Shown: positions 39,583 to 52,100 of the stretch, piece by piece
Layout: each line of letters starts with the position of its first letter
Position numbering within the stretch: position 1 is the first letter of the stretch
Assembly (NCBI GenBank): GCA_011503125.2
Contig: WWBZ02000017.1
Coordinates: forward strand, 62,001-126,000
DNA from: Botryosphaeria dothidea
Lineage: Eukaryota; Ascomycota; Dothideomycetes; Botryosphaeriales; Botryosphaeriaceae
DNA: 64,000 nt
Direction of reading: 5' to 3'
The notes under the pieces: generated by a model
What the model saw: only the letters and a program-made list of their open reading frames with translations
Database searches by the model: none
What the model was told of the DNA's origin: nothing
Made by a program: the position numbers and the translations under genes

Positions 39583-40393
39583 TAATATAACTACCTTAGA
39601 ATAGGTTCCCGGCCACCGGAATATAGTAGGAAACGAAGAAGCTGATTCCCTAGCAAAGTACGCGGCAAAATGCCCTCCAAAAACTAAAGAATCTAGCCTA
39701 GCTTTCTACCGAATGCTAGTAAAGCAAGAACTAGATAAGGAGTGGCTCTTCAAAGCGGAAAAGCTTAAGAAACTAGCCCGAGAATCCTCCTATTTAAAAA
39801 CGTTTAGTTGGAAAATAAGGAAAAAGCTAAATCTCCCTCCTACGGAGCGGGAAATAGCCTCCGCCTTTTACCAACTAAAAGTAGGACACGGCTACTTTAA
39901 GTCCTACCTATATAGGTTCTCCTACGCGGAAACGGACCTATGTACGTGCGGAACGGCCAAACAAACCCCTAGACACCTTATACTAGGATGTTCTCTTTAT
40001 AAAGCCCCCCGGCTTAAAATAAAAGAACGCCTAGAGACACTACGCCCTAGCCTTAATTCGGTTTTAAATACCCGAGAAGGTATTCTAGCTATGCTAGAAT
40101 ATCTAAAAGAAACGAGGATCGCTACGCGGAAATGGCGCCTTAACGAACTATCCGAGGGGATTTAAAATACCTACTTATCCGCTTACGCTCCTTACCTACT
40201 ACTTCTTTAAACCCTCTTACTTTCCTTAGTATTAGTTATCTCGAAAGCCTAGATCTAACCGTTTCTTTTCTCTAACGTGCCTTTACCTTTCTCGAAACTA
40301 CGCACCCCCTAGGAAGCTCCTTTAAATAGGGCCGTCTAGATAGTTTTTAACTTAGAGTAGACGTAAAATAAATTAATTAATTAATTAATTAAT
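39583..40393 (+). mobile_element. LINE-E: 5'-truncated LINE of a second family
   Basis: About 0.8 kb with a perfect 14-bp target duplication TAAGCTAAGTATAG (39569-39582, 40394-40407) and a (TTAA)n tail. It holds only the end of ORF2, as expected for dead-on-arrival LINE insertion. The tail differs from the (TATC)n of LINE-A/B, so a different lineage made it. Confidence 0.85.
39600..40165 (+). pseudogene. LINE-E ORF2 C-terminus (RNase H end and Cys/His motif)
   Basis: The frame reads LE-stop-VPGHRNIVGNEEAD, the end of an RNase H domain with one RIPed Trp. It is then open for the rest: 150 residues from the Met at 39713 to a stop at 40165. CTCGTAKQTPRHLILGC (CX2C...HX4C) is the LINE C-terminal zinc motif, also seen in LINE-B. 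The first half of RNase H and everything upstream is missing. Confidence 0.8.
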
Positions 40394-40407
40394 TAAGCTA
40401 AGTATAG

Positions 40408-41221
40408 GACGACTATTAACTACTACCGGTTTAGGTAGATAGTTAAGACGAATAGAGAGTAGAGGTAGTCTTAAGTAAACGAATAGTAAGAAAACTAGGG
40501 CAAAGGAGGCGCTAACTCTAGTACTAAGTTAAATAGAAAGGGTATATAAGGCTAATATAGGAACCGGTATTAGCACTATAGGATATAGTAGCGCTAGACA
40601 CGTATCTAAAATAGAAGGACCGACAAGAGCTCTAGGGAACCGAGCGGAGACTACAGGTGGACAAAAGGTTAAGCGGTTTAGCCCGGCCGGAGCCGAGCCT
40701 GTACACACTAGATAAGCACTATACTACCCGCCCCGAGGGCGAGCGAGGCATAAGCGGTTACCTAGTATAGGCATTATAGACTATAGGACCTAATCCCGTG
40801 CCGGACAACCCTCTCCCTGCTAATAGGCAGGCCCTTAATTCGATAGCTAGTCGATAAGCTCATAGGAGCTAGTTAACTAAGGGATGTCGCCACCCTAAGG
40901 CACGTATCACCGCACCTGCTGTCGGTCAGCCAAGTTTCCAACTACACCATGTAGCCGTTTAATGGTTCAGGGTTCACTTTTTTTCAACCTATATACCCAC
41001 ACCCACAAAAAACGCGACCGACAAACAAGCAAGCAAGCAAGGCAAGCAGGGCAAACAGGGCAAGTCGGGCAAGCAGGGCAAGCAGGATAAGCAAGGCAAA
41101 CAGGGCAAGCAGGGCAGGCAGGGCAGGAAGGGTCAAAAACAGGGAAAGGTCAAAAAGCAACAGTCCCCACCCGGATTCGAACCCGTAACCTCTCGAACCG
41201 GGAGGAGGAAGGGGGGGGTGA
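40408..41221 (+). pseudogene. Gypsy-2 chromodomain and 3' noncoding region
   Basis: The first 230 bases give a RIPed chromodomain (SKRIVRKLGQRRR, then V-K-stop-KGY and EPVLALQDTVALDTYLK-like). Noncoding sequence follows, with a 9-bp GCAAGCAGG minisatellite (about 41021-41131), a tRNA T-arm-like segment (about 41163-41212) and a polypurine tract GGGAGGAGGAAGGGGGGGG just before the LTR. Confidence 0.75.
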
Positions 41222-41405
41222 TGTTAGAGTCTGAAGCCTCAGGATCAAGCCTCAGAGGATCATCGGCAGATCACGTGACGCCAAGCCTTTCTTGTATATA
41301 ACTCTCCTCTTTCTTCTACGACTTCTCCTCTTTCTCCTTAAGTCTAGCTTAACGTATATAGCGTAATATATCTTTTAGCGATTATCTTAAGGTTAAGCCC
41401 TAATA
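41222..41405 (+). repeat. Gypsy-2 3' LTR
   Basis: 184 bp. The first 130 bases are un-RIPed; the last 50 or so are RIPed like the Copia-3 sequence that follows. Confidence 0.93.
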
Positions 41406-41526
41406 GATACTACCTCTATAATCGAAACTACCGCGTTCGCGACTATAAATATCTTTTAAAAGCGTATAGTCTTATATAGAAGAAGCGCGTAGCGCGGAGA
41501 AGCTAGCTACTTTATCTTACTATATA
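41406..41526 (+). pseudogene. Copia-3 internal piece between Gypsy-2 and LINE-D
   Basis: RIPed, no open frame. Ends in ATCTTACTATATA, the LINE-D target duplication. Confidence 0.65.
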
Positions 41527-42572
41527 AATAGATAAATTTATTTCTTCTCAATATAGCTTCCTTACGGGTCTATACGGGGCTAGCTATCTATTATTATTTT
41601 ATACGAGGAGGAAAACCTTTTCGTCTAGTAAAACCCCTCCTCTCTCTCTAGGTATACTATCCTATACTAGTTCTATTTTTTCTTCTTACCGGTAGCGGCT
41701 ACTATAGTAGCCCTATATTTATCTACTAGACCTATTTCTTTAGTTCTTATCCTCGTAGTTATCCGGGTTCTAGTAGTCCTAGTAGTTCTAGTAGTTCTTC
41801 TAGTTTCTCTTTCTAGTTACCCTCCTAGATTAGTTCTCTTACTAGGCTAAATTACTTAAGTAGCCCTAGGCGTAAGAACTAGTCTATTACTACTTTAATC
41901 TTCTTCTTCGTTAAGAGAAGGAAATAGTAGTCCGTAGTTTCTATCTTTTAGAGTATCTATATTCTACTCTATTAGAAGTCGGGGTAGAAGAGAAGGATAT
42001 ACTTTAGGGTTTATCTATACTAGCCGTATAGATAGGTAGGGCTAAGATATCCTAGTACCTTACGCCTAAAGAGAAAGTCTTCTAGTCTAATATACTCTAT
42101 ACGTAGTAGAGTAGCGAGTATACTCTATAGCTTAGGTAGTTCGCTATAGATTTATCTAATTTTTAGATTCTACTATATACTTTAGGCTACTAGCTTACCT
42201 TGCCTTCCTTAGCTAGTAAACTTTATCTATCTCTTCTTCTACTTATTCCTATATATTATACGTAGTCTTATTCGCTTTAGGAGGCTCTAGTAGGTAGGAA
42301 GGTAGTAGTAAAAGAGGGAGTTTGCCTTTTTTCTAAGTAGAGATCTTCTAGCTAGGCTAGCGGTATCTCTAGTACTTAGAGTAACCCTAGCTATCTATTT
42401 AATACTCTAGTAAGTTTCCTCTACTACTACTATAACTAGGCTATTTCTAGCTCTAATAGTTTAGGCTAGTACTAGTTTATCTAGGTATAATAAGAGTGGG
42501 GGAATCCCCGTCTTATACTCTAAGGTTTATATACTAGTTAACTTATATACTCTTAAGATAATACGTAGATAT
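41527..42572 (-). mobile_element. LINE-D: 5'-truncated, heavily RIPed LINE-A/B family copy
   Basis: Aligns with LINE-A from its 3' end (14216) to about 15264. Perfect 13-bp target duplication ATCTTACTATATA (41514-41526, 42573-42585). Only the end of ORF2 and the 3' region are present. Confidence 0.9.
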
Positions 42573-43765
42573 ATCTTACTATATAGCTAAAGACTCTATA
42601 AGATTAAATTAACTAACTAAAGACCTTCTAAGCCGTCGAGAATAAGTCTATCTACGATAATAAAGCTACTAAAAGCTAAGAAATTAGTAGTAAAAAAGAG
42701 AACGTTAAGAAGATTACTATACTATTAAAATCTATTACTAGTAAGCTTTCTAAAGATATCTAAATTATAGATTCCGCTATATCTATATATATAACTAACT
42801 AATACTAACTTTTTAGTAGACCTCTAACCCGTATTATAAGGCGTATAATTAAAGTTAGTAGAAGAGTATTATACGCTAACTACGTCGGCTTAGTTATATT
42901 AGTAGATAAGTACGGTAATTCGATTTCTTTATTCTCTATTCTTTACGTTCTAAAACTAGATATAAACCTTCTCTCTAGCCGATAGATATATAAGAACGGA
43001 CTAAAGAGTTCTTTTAATAATCGTTTCCTCTATCTTAGAGATCGGTACGATAAAAATATTCTTATCGCCTAAGAGAATAGAGGAGTTTACCTTATAGATA
43101 AGGTTAAACTAATAAGTAAATACTTCGCGCTATCGGCTCTCGAGATAGCGTAATAATAGATTTAACTAGCTACGCTAGCCCTAGCCTATAGTAAGGTAAA
43201 TTCGTAGACCGAGTTACTAATAGCCTATAAAATCTAAACTACTAAATAAGAATAAGACCCTACTCTAGAGATAATAGTAACTAACTAAAAGATTAAGCTA
43301 TTTAGACTATAGTATAGAAGATTTAGATATCTTAGTAAGTAAAAGCTAGTAGAGCTATATAAGATAACGACTCTCGTAGAGCCGATTCCTACTATAGCGG
43401 AGAAAGACTACGTATATAAAGTATATACCCTTACTAAAATAAAAAATAAGAAAGAGTACTACGTAAGTAATAGAAAAGCCGTAAGTCTATTACTTATTTT
43501 AATCGACGTTTACGGCCCGCTATTAGAATCTTAGGCTAGCTACTACTACTTTTTTAAAATCGTCGATAATTACTTAAGAAAGATATAGACTATCGCGCTT
43601 AAGAGGCGAGAGAAAGTACTATACGTCTTAAACGAATAGCGCGTAAAGATAGAACTTTAAGAAGAAGTAAAGCTCGCTATCGTTTATAGCGATAACGCTA
43701 CTAAGCTTAAGGCTATCCTTAATTAGTAGTACGTAATTCTTAGAATTACTTTCTAATATACTATT
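42573..43765 (+). pseudogene. Copia-3 protease and integrase N-terminal region
   Basis: Protease-like IIDSAISIYITN near 42757-42800. Integrase core start (ILIDVYGPLLES, then FKIVDNY) near 43500-43570 and VYSDNATKLKAILN near 43683. Interrupted by Copia-2 at 43765. Confidence 0.7.
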
Positions 43766-44179
43766 TATTAGACTATTTTACCTTACTATCTTAGGCGTTA
43801 TATTCTTTTAGATATTAAGATTAATATCTTTATTTGCTACCTCCTTACTACTCCTTATATTTATAAGCTTCGGATATTAATATCGGCTTCTATTCTCCTC
43901 GGTTATTTAAATACTCTTTTATATATATAAGTAAGCCTATCGACCTCCCTCTTAGGAGATAGGTAGAATCTACTCTCTTTTCTAACCTTATAACTCTTTA
44001 CTCTAAAATCTAATAGTTATAAGCCCGGGGGGACGCTACGGCTAGACGCTAAGACTACCCTACTTCTTAGCTCTTTACTAATTAACTCTCCTACTTAACT
44101 AAGTACTCTTTACTAATACGTAACTACTATTATCTACGGCTTCTACCCGGTTATAGGCTACGGCGACTAAACTAATAAC

Positions 44180-45250
44180 TTAACACGGAGCTATACTAGC
44201 TACTACCTCTACTCGAATCTAACTAGATTAATAATAACTTACTAATAATATAGGAGACTCTATTAAATCCTATATACTTACTAAGTCTTCGGACTAGAAT
44301 TACTAGTTATTCCTAGTAAAAGGAAGAGCCTAGAATACTAATATCTAGAGCCTCGTTAATCCTTTACTAATAACTAAATCTTAGGGTACTACTAAACCTA
44401 AGAAACTAATAATTTAAGGTATAGTTACTACTAATAAGAAGCTTACTTATAACTATAAGATAAGTAACTACCGCGTAGACTACGCACTCTACGAAAAATA
44501 ATAAAAGGCACTTACTAATCTTGCAACCTATATCTAGGACTTAATCGCCACGAATCTGCTCCCGTATATTAGTAATACGGATTCGGATAATTATCCTTAG
44601 ACCTATCTAACAACGCTTAAAGCTAAACTTGTACTAACTAACGAAGCTATAGATCTAGAACTCGAATAGCAGTATAATTAGCTTAAGCGAGGTCTATCTA
44701 ACTAGAATATTAAGAAATAGCTTTAATCTTAGGAAGAGGTCTATACTAAAGCCAAGTAACGCGACTTACTATAAGTTAAAGACGACCGACTAGTTAGAGA
44801 CTTTCTCCTCTCTCTTCGAGGAATCGATTCTACCTACTCTTAGATAGAACTATACCTTCTACGAGGCTAAGAAACTAAGCTAACCCTTTATAAAGCTATT
44901 AAAGACTATAGGCAACACCTACGCATCGAGAATCTCGAGAAACTATCTAAATCCTCGAAGCACTTAGCCTTCCCGGCCACTTTCAAGGGCAAGGAATAGG
45001 AAAACAACGAAAAGCTACCTTGTATCTGTGGACTCAATTACTAGTATAAGGACTGTTTCTACCTAAACGAGGATATACGGCCCAAGCACTAGACACTAAA
45101 CAAGGCTGCTTAAACACGTGTTAACGAGAAACTTAAGGATCTAAAAATTAAGGCACGAATCGACTATGCACTAAATCGAGAAAAGGAAAGACAACTCGGT
45201 TCTCTATCTACTACAAACACGACTACAACTCTAACACCCAACGTTTAAAG
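44180..45250 (+). pseudogene. Copia-2 gag
   Basis: RIPed in the first part, readable near the end: PCICGLNY-stop-YKDCFYLNE at about 45021-45070 is the fungal Copia knuckle C-X-C-G-X2-H-X4-C with the His changed to Tyr. Confidence 0.7.
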
Positions 45251-45299
45251 TAAATTACCTTTAATCGAGGTCGCCTTATTCTCTATTATTAGCCACTCT

Positions 45300-48200
45300 A
45301 TAAGGAGAGCTAATACCTCTCTTTAGTTATCCTAGATTCTCGACTCTAGAATAGATTATCATATCTACAACCGATCTATACAGGATAGATTCAAACAAAC
45401 CAGAGCTACTGAACTAGACGAATACCTCACCTATAGAGAAATAACTATACTAATTACTACGTATAGAATAGTTACTGTTAACGTTAAGATACTATCTAGT
45501 AAAGGCTATATTACTCTCTAAGATGTTGCAATGTCTCTATCTTTTATGGCCAATCTTATATCGCTTGACAAAGCTCTTAAAGCAGGAATCGACTAGAACC
45601 CAAGGACTAGAACTCTAAGCAAAAACAATCAGACTCTCTGCTTCACTAAACGATATAACGGACATTTCTACCTTAAACGCAATACAGCACCGCTCCAAGC
45701 TTACTCTTCACTTCTCGCAACTCAACTAACTACTTTCGCAACCAAAGCCGCACACATTACCAACTAGCACCGCATCCTTAGCCACGCTAGCCAGGAAACT
45801 CTTTAACATCTCGAAGAATCCACCGAAGGAACACAAATTACTTCATCACCATCTAAACAACCCCTTTAGCACTGCGAAACCTGTGCACTATCAAAGGCAT
45901 ATAGGATCGTCTCTCGATCTTCAGATAAAGAAGAAGAACCAACTAAGCCTTTCTTACGCGTTACATTCGATATTCTCCAGCTTATACCAGCTTATAACGG
46001 AGATAAATGGACAGCTTATCTTGCTTGCTCATTATTAAACTTTATCCTCCTATTCACATACAGGCACAAATCAGACACAGCGGAACTTGCCATCTATAGA
46101 CTTAAAATTATTAAGATCCGCTACCAGGGCAAGGTTATCTTCTTCAGAACTAATAGAGAAACTACACTCGGAAATACCTTTCTCTCCTATCTTATAGATC
46201 ATGGAATTACCCTTGAAACCTCAGCTCTAGCAACACCCGAGCAAAACGGACACTCTAAACGCTTAGGGGGTGTACTTCTTATTAGAGCACGAGCCATGCG
46301 AATTGGCGCGAACCTTCTAGAAAGACTATGGCCTAAAACTATCCGAGCCGCCGCCTATATCTATAACAGGACTCCACTCAAGAAACTCGGCTGGATTACA
46401 CCTTTTAAAAGAGTCACTGGTAATAGACTAAATCTCTCGCATCTTAAAGCCTACGGATGCAAAGCCTACTCTCTACGCAAAGATCTTCTACGCACTTATA
46501 AGCTTGCTAAACGAGTATTCATCGGATATCTTGTTAGGTACGACTCGACCAACATCTTCCGCATCTGGATCCTAAGCCAGGATAAAGTAATACGGACCAG
46601 AGACGTTACTTTTGACGAAAACAGCTTCTTCGATCCATTAGAGACTAATATCGGTAAAACCCTTGGAAAGGAGATAATTGAGACTCTCAATACTCCTGCT
46701 CTGCCATTAATCTATGGTCTTATGCCTCAGGAAGAACCTGAATCCTCTACCCTCAATCAACACAATCAGACAACAAACTAATAATCTCAAGCTGAGAAAG
46801 ACCCATTAACTCAAACGCTACCTACACCCTCAGAATCAGTAGAACCTAAAGTAGGACCTCTCGAATCAGAAGAAGAACAAGAACAAGAATAAGAACAAGA
46901 ACAAGAACAAGAACAAGAACAAGAACAAGAACAAGAGCAAGAGCAAGAGCAAACTGAACAACGACTCGGACCTCTACTACCTGCCCAATATAACACTCCA
47001 CCTCAACTAGGCGCTGCTCCCGGCAATAGAGCACCACGAGGAGCAGATATCTCAGCCACATTTACTAAAGAAACTATTATTCTAGAAAACAGCTCACGAA
47101 GTTCTCGGAATCAAAATCCAAACTACAGCAATGACCCTTTTAGAAAGCCTCGAAAACCACGAAAAGAAGTATATACTGCAACACTTGCTCAAGCTCAAGA
47201 ACAACCAAAATCGACTTTCTACAACGCGTTCTCAGCTGCAATTAACACTCTAAAACCTAAGTCTAAAGTTCATCGAGATAATCTTCCTCTAGAACTAAAG
47301 AACTTCGAGGAACTCCTTAATTATCTATTCAAGGACGGATTTTTAACCGCACTTCTCGAGGAAATCCAGAAACTTAAGCAAATCCAAACCTAGATACAAG
47401 TCCCAGTTACTCAAGCACATAAGGCAAAGAAACGGATTATTCCACTCACCTAGGTATTTAAGTATAAGTTTAACGAAGAAGGATACCTTATTAAGTTCAA
47501 AGCTCGACTCTGTATTAGAGGAGACCTTCAATCAACTGCTTAGGATACCTACGCTACCACGCTTACTACACGAATCTTTAGAGGACTCATGGCAATTATG
47601 GCTGCTTTCGACCTTGAATTAAGGCAGTACGATGTTATCAATGCGTATCTACACGTCCTAATCGACGAGGAAACATATTATAAACCACTACTAGGCATGA
47701 AAATCAAGGACGGACTCGTTCTCCTACTCCTACGAGCACTATATAGACTTAAATAATTATCAGCTCTCTGGCAAAAGCACTTATCAAAAACACTTTAAAA
47801 TCTCGGCCTTACTAAAGTGCTAGAAGCTCCTTGCCTATTCACAAACGAATATATAGTCCTATTCTTCTTCGTGGATGATATCGTTATCATCTACCATAGG
47901 GATTATACTGCCTATATCGACGAATTCCAACGCAAACTCTTCGAAATCTACGAGATGCGATACCTTGGCGAACTCTAATGGTTTCTAGTAATTAGGATCA
48001 TTCGAAACAGAGACGAACGTAAACTCTGGCTATGCCAAGACTCCTACATTGCCAAACTTGCTACGAAATTCAACGTTAAAGAGGACTCGAAGCGCTCAGT
48101 TCCTCTCCCACCTAATGAACCTATTACTCAGAATCCCGACCAAGCTACGGACCAAGATATATACGCTTTTCAGCAGAAAGTCGGATCAATCAACTACGCT

Positions 48201-48815
48201 GCAGTCTACACCAGACCAGATATTACATACGCAGTATCACGACTCTCTAAACACCTACAGAATCCTTCAGCTCAGCACCTTCATCTAGCTCAACGAGTTC
48301 TTAAATATCTATTATACACTCGAAGCTACTCTCTCACGTTCTCAGGATTTATACATTCCACTAAGGATCTATTCATTGCTTCCAGCGACGCCTTATTTGC
48401 TTCGGATATCGATACAAGAAAGAGTATTCAAGGCTTCCTCTTTCGACTCTTTGGAGGAGCAATCGACTAGAAAGTAGCCAAACAACGCACTGTCACTACA
48501 AGCAGCACTAAAGCCGAATTACTCGCTCTCTTAACCACCGCCAAGGAGACTATATAGTAGGAAAACCTCTTCAAAGCAATCGACTTCTCGACTAGACATC
48601 AGACGAAGATCCAGTGTGATAATACTTAGACAATTCGCCTACTTAACGAAGAGACATACAAGCTTATTACAAAACTTCGTCATATTCAAATCCACAGCCA
48701 CTAGCTACGCCAGGAAGTACAAGAAGGCAACATCTCAATTTCCTGGACTTCTACTACAGAGACAATCGCAGATAGACTTATAAAACCTCTCAACAAACAG
48801 AAACATTAATACTTT
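45300..48815 (+). pseudogene. Copia-2 pol
   Basis: Integrase about 45700-46640, with an open 161-residue C-terminal part at 46296-46781 (WPKTIRAAAYIYNRTPLKKL, then LKAYGCKAYSLRKD). A (Glu-Gln)n linker lies at 46865-46950. Reverse transcriptase about 47380-47990 (FFFVDDIVIIYH intact near 47865). RNase H about 48370-48800 (SDALFAS, TSSTKAELLAL). Few stops in this half (for example TAG at former Trp codons), so it decayed late. Confidence 0.82.
46865..46950 (+). repeat. Hexanucleotide GAACAA repeat in Copia-2 pol
   Basis: About 13 copies of GAACAA/GAGCAA encoding alternating Glu-Gln between integrase and RT; one unit is RIPed to GAATAA. Confidence 0.85.
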
Positions 48816-49197
48816 CTTTAACAGATTGGACTCGAAGACATCACTACCAAATTGCAAGACAACTAACTACTCTGCTCAATTTCTCACACTCAATGCTACG
48901 TTTTACTATCACGACCCTCCTAATGCGTACACGTCGTGAAGGGAGTGTGTTAGACTATTTTACCTTACTGCCTTAGGCGTCACATTCTTTTAGATATCAA
49001 GATCAACATCTTTATTTGCCACCTCCTCACTACTCCTCATATTCACAAGCTTCGGATATCAACATCGGCTTCTGTTCTCCTCGGTTATTCAAACACTCTT
49101 TTATATATATAAGCAAGCCTATCGACCTCCCTCTCAGGAGACAGGCAGAATCTACTCTCTTTTCTAACCTCACAACTCTTCACTCTAAAATCCAACA

Positions 49198-52100
49198 CTA
49201 TTCCGTATTAGTTAAGTTAAAATAGTATAGTAGAGCGAGCTATCTAGACTATAGAAGTCTAAGTAAGAGTAATACTAAAAGAAGTAAAACTTCTAATAGA
49301 CTTTTAGGTAGAAGTAGCCGAGACCGATACTTACCTACGAAATTAGACTATAACTAGACCTTTTATTAACGGAAAACCTACGATCTCTAAGAAAGCGTTT
49401 ATAAATTAAAAGTTAAGTATCGACTATATACGCGTCTAGGGATATAAGATCTACTTATATATTAACCCTAAATCTCTACTAGTTAGTTTAAGGTATAATA
49501 AGTTTATAGACCGAGTAAGAGTAGAAGTCTTTATAGAATACGTAGACGAAACTAAAAAGTAGTACTATTTATAGACTCCGAATCTTAGAAGAATAATCCG
49601 TAGTTATATAGTACGGTTCTCGGAAAGCGAAAAGAGAGGGGATATTAATCTAAAACTAAAGGTTAAAGTAAGTAGTAATATAGTTCTCTAAAGGCGACCT
49701 ATAGGTCGTCTAAAGAAAATTCTATTTACTTTAAAACTAGTTATAGAGAAGAGAAAAAGTACGCTAGAAGTAGAAGAGGAGGTAGACTTAGAGGCCGACT
49801 ACGGATCTAATATTTAGAAACGAGAGGATAAGAAGACTTAATTCTATAACGCTCTAATAATACGTTCGTAGTCGAGCGTAGCTTAGCGATTAAAAACGGA
49901 TCTAGCTATAGTAGATAGTACTATATTAAATATAGATCCGTAACTAAAAGCGTAGAAGCGTCTATCTACTATCTAAAAGAAGATAAGTAGATCTAGAAGA
50001 AAGAAACGCGCTAAACGTCCGCGACTAGAAACGTTTATAGAAGTATATATTCTAAAGCGTAAAAGATTAGAAGAGAATATAACTACGGGGAAGCCGGTAG
50101 TAAAAGTATCTTAGAGCTTATTTACGCTTATTAGCTAAATACTAGTTAAGTACTACTAACGCTCTAAGATATAAGTATTCTACGCGCTCTTAGTAGTACT
50201 TAGTAAGATAATAGAATCGAAAATTCTAACGCTAAAAACCTACGTAGAAGTAGTAGAAGATAAGTAATTTAGTAAGCTTTAGAGAAAAGTAATCTAGAAT
50301 AAACTTACTACTCTCGCGTTAAATAGTATATAGAAAGAAGTTATATCTCTAAAAGAAGTAAATATTATAATAAGTAAGTAGGTTTTTAAGCTAAAATTTA
50401 ATATTAATAGCTTATTTAAAAAGGCTAAAGCTCGCTTTATTATAAGAGGTTTTACTTAACGGTTTAGACTCGACTTTTAGAATATCTTTACCCCTATCGT
50501 CCGTTATAAGACTCTTCGAACGTTCCTAGCTATTATTACGCTCTTTAATATAAAGCTCTACTAGATTAATATTAATAATATCTTTACTAAGTTACGTCTT
50601 CGCGAAGATATCTATATAGCTCTACTAGATAAAGTAAGAGTCGTACCCGAACGCGTCTTTAAGCTTCTACGTAGTCTATACGGTCTTAAGTAAGCCGTAT
50701 AGGACTAGAATAGTAACTATATAAAAATACTAAAAGATATCGGATTCCGTTAAAGCCTAGTAGATCTATATCTACTAGTTTACGACGAAAGGAAAATACT
50801 ACTACTTATATACGTAGATAATATTCTAGTTACCGCCTAAAGCGGTTAAATAGAAGATATTATCTAGTTTAAAAACGTAATTAGTAAGGCCTTTAAGATT
50901 AAGGATTTAGAGAAGATAAAGAAGATTCTTAGTATCTAAGTTACTCGTAATCGTAGGCACTAGACGCTACGTCTTAATTAGTCTTATTACTTATAAGAAA
51001 TACTTTAGTTACTTAGTATAGAATAGAATAAGTTAAGACTATCGATACTACTAATAAACGAATACGATACGCTTTAACCCGCCGGGCTAGAGAATAAGAG
51101 AATCGACCTAAAGAAATATTAGTATACCGTTAGAAAACTAATATACCTTACGGTTCTTATACGTCCGGATCTTATATTTCTAATAGGATAACTAAGCTAA
51201 TATCTAAGCAATCCCGTAGAATACTACGGCTAAGTACTTAAAGGCCTTCTACGATATCTTAGATTAACGGCCGATCTAGAAATTATATATAAGAATAGTA
51301 GGAGCCCTAGTCTTATTAGCTACTCGGATTTAGACTATACTATAGATAAGATAAATAGAAAGTTAATCTTCGGATTTATCTTTCTACTAGTAAACGGACT
51401 AATTAGCTAGAGAAGCTAAAAGTAAAAATTAGTAGCGACCTCTATAGCTAAAGCCGAATATATAATAATATCTATCTACGCTAAGAAATCCTAATAGCTC
51501 GTTAGACTATTACGAGATATAGGCGTAGAAAAGTATCTAGGGCGATTCTCTTACTAGAAGTAACTACGCGAGAATAAGAAGTTTCGTAGTTACTATATTA
51601 ATATAAAGGCGGGGTAGTATATTAGTAGGGTATACTTTTACGGTAACCTAGCCTTTCTAGGATAGTATAGGTTCTAAGTTCGAATCTTAGACCGCTTACC
51701 TACTTATAGTATATACGTTCTACGTTAAAAGTATACGTACCCGCGTTCTTCCTAGCGGTAATAAGGGGGAAAATCTATAGATAGTTAGGGTAGGCTATAA
51801 GTAGTATGTACGTTCTACTATAAAAGTATACGTACCCGCGTTCTCTCTAGCGGTAATAAGGAGGAGAAGAGCTAGCTAGGCGCTTCTAAAAATAAATTTT
51901 AAGAGCGCTTTACTAGCGCTTATAAATAGGTAAGCCGGGACTTCTTACGGCTTAGTCTTAAGATTTATAGTTATCTCTCTCTATAGTTCCTCCCTCTTAG
52001 CTACTCTTTCTACTTTAGATACCGCTACCGGTATATAGAAAAACTATACTAAATAGAGTATTTACGGATACTACTATTATAGATAGAAAAGATTTTTACC

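Larger units (their letters stand above)
20579..41405 (+). mobile_element. Gypsy-2: chromovirus with four nested insertions
   Basis: 184-bp LTRs at 20579-20762 and 41222-41405; target duplication GGTAC/GATAC (20574-20578, 41406-41410), one G-to-A difference. Same family as Gypsy-1 but lightly RIPed, so the protein motifs are readable. Interrupted by Gypsy-3 (in integrase), SINE-1, Copia-1 and LINE-E. About 6 kb remain without the insertions. Gag, protease, RT, RNase H, integrase and chromodomain are all present, but TAG/TAA codons break gag and pol, so it is inactive. Confidence 0.93.
43766..49197 (+). mobile_element. Copia-2: Copia element with a RIPed 5' half and nearly clean 3' half
   Basis: 5,432 bp with 250-bp LTRs (43766-44015, 48948-49197) and perfect target duplication CTATT (43761-43765, 49198-49202). 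The 5' LTR differs from the 3' LTR by many C-to-T and G-to-A changes. From about 45000 on, CA/TG return. The primer-binding site is RIPed (GTTATAAGCCC). Gag and pol keep order but have scattered stops. Confidence 0.93.

Noticed and set aside
46811..47061. Ser-Cys and Val-Leu repeat ORFs on minus
   Set aside because: Translations of the GAACAA repeat in the wrong strand.
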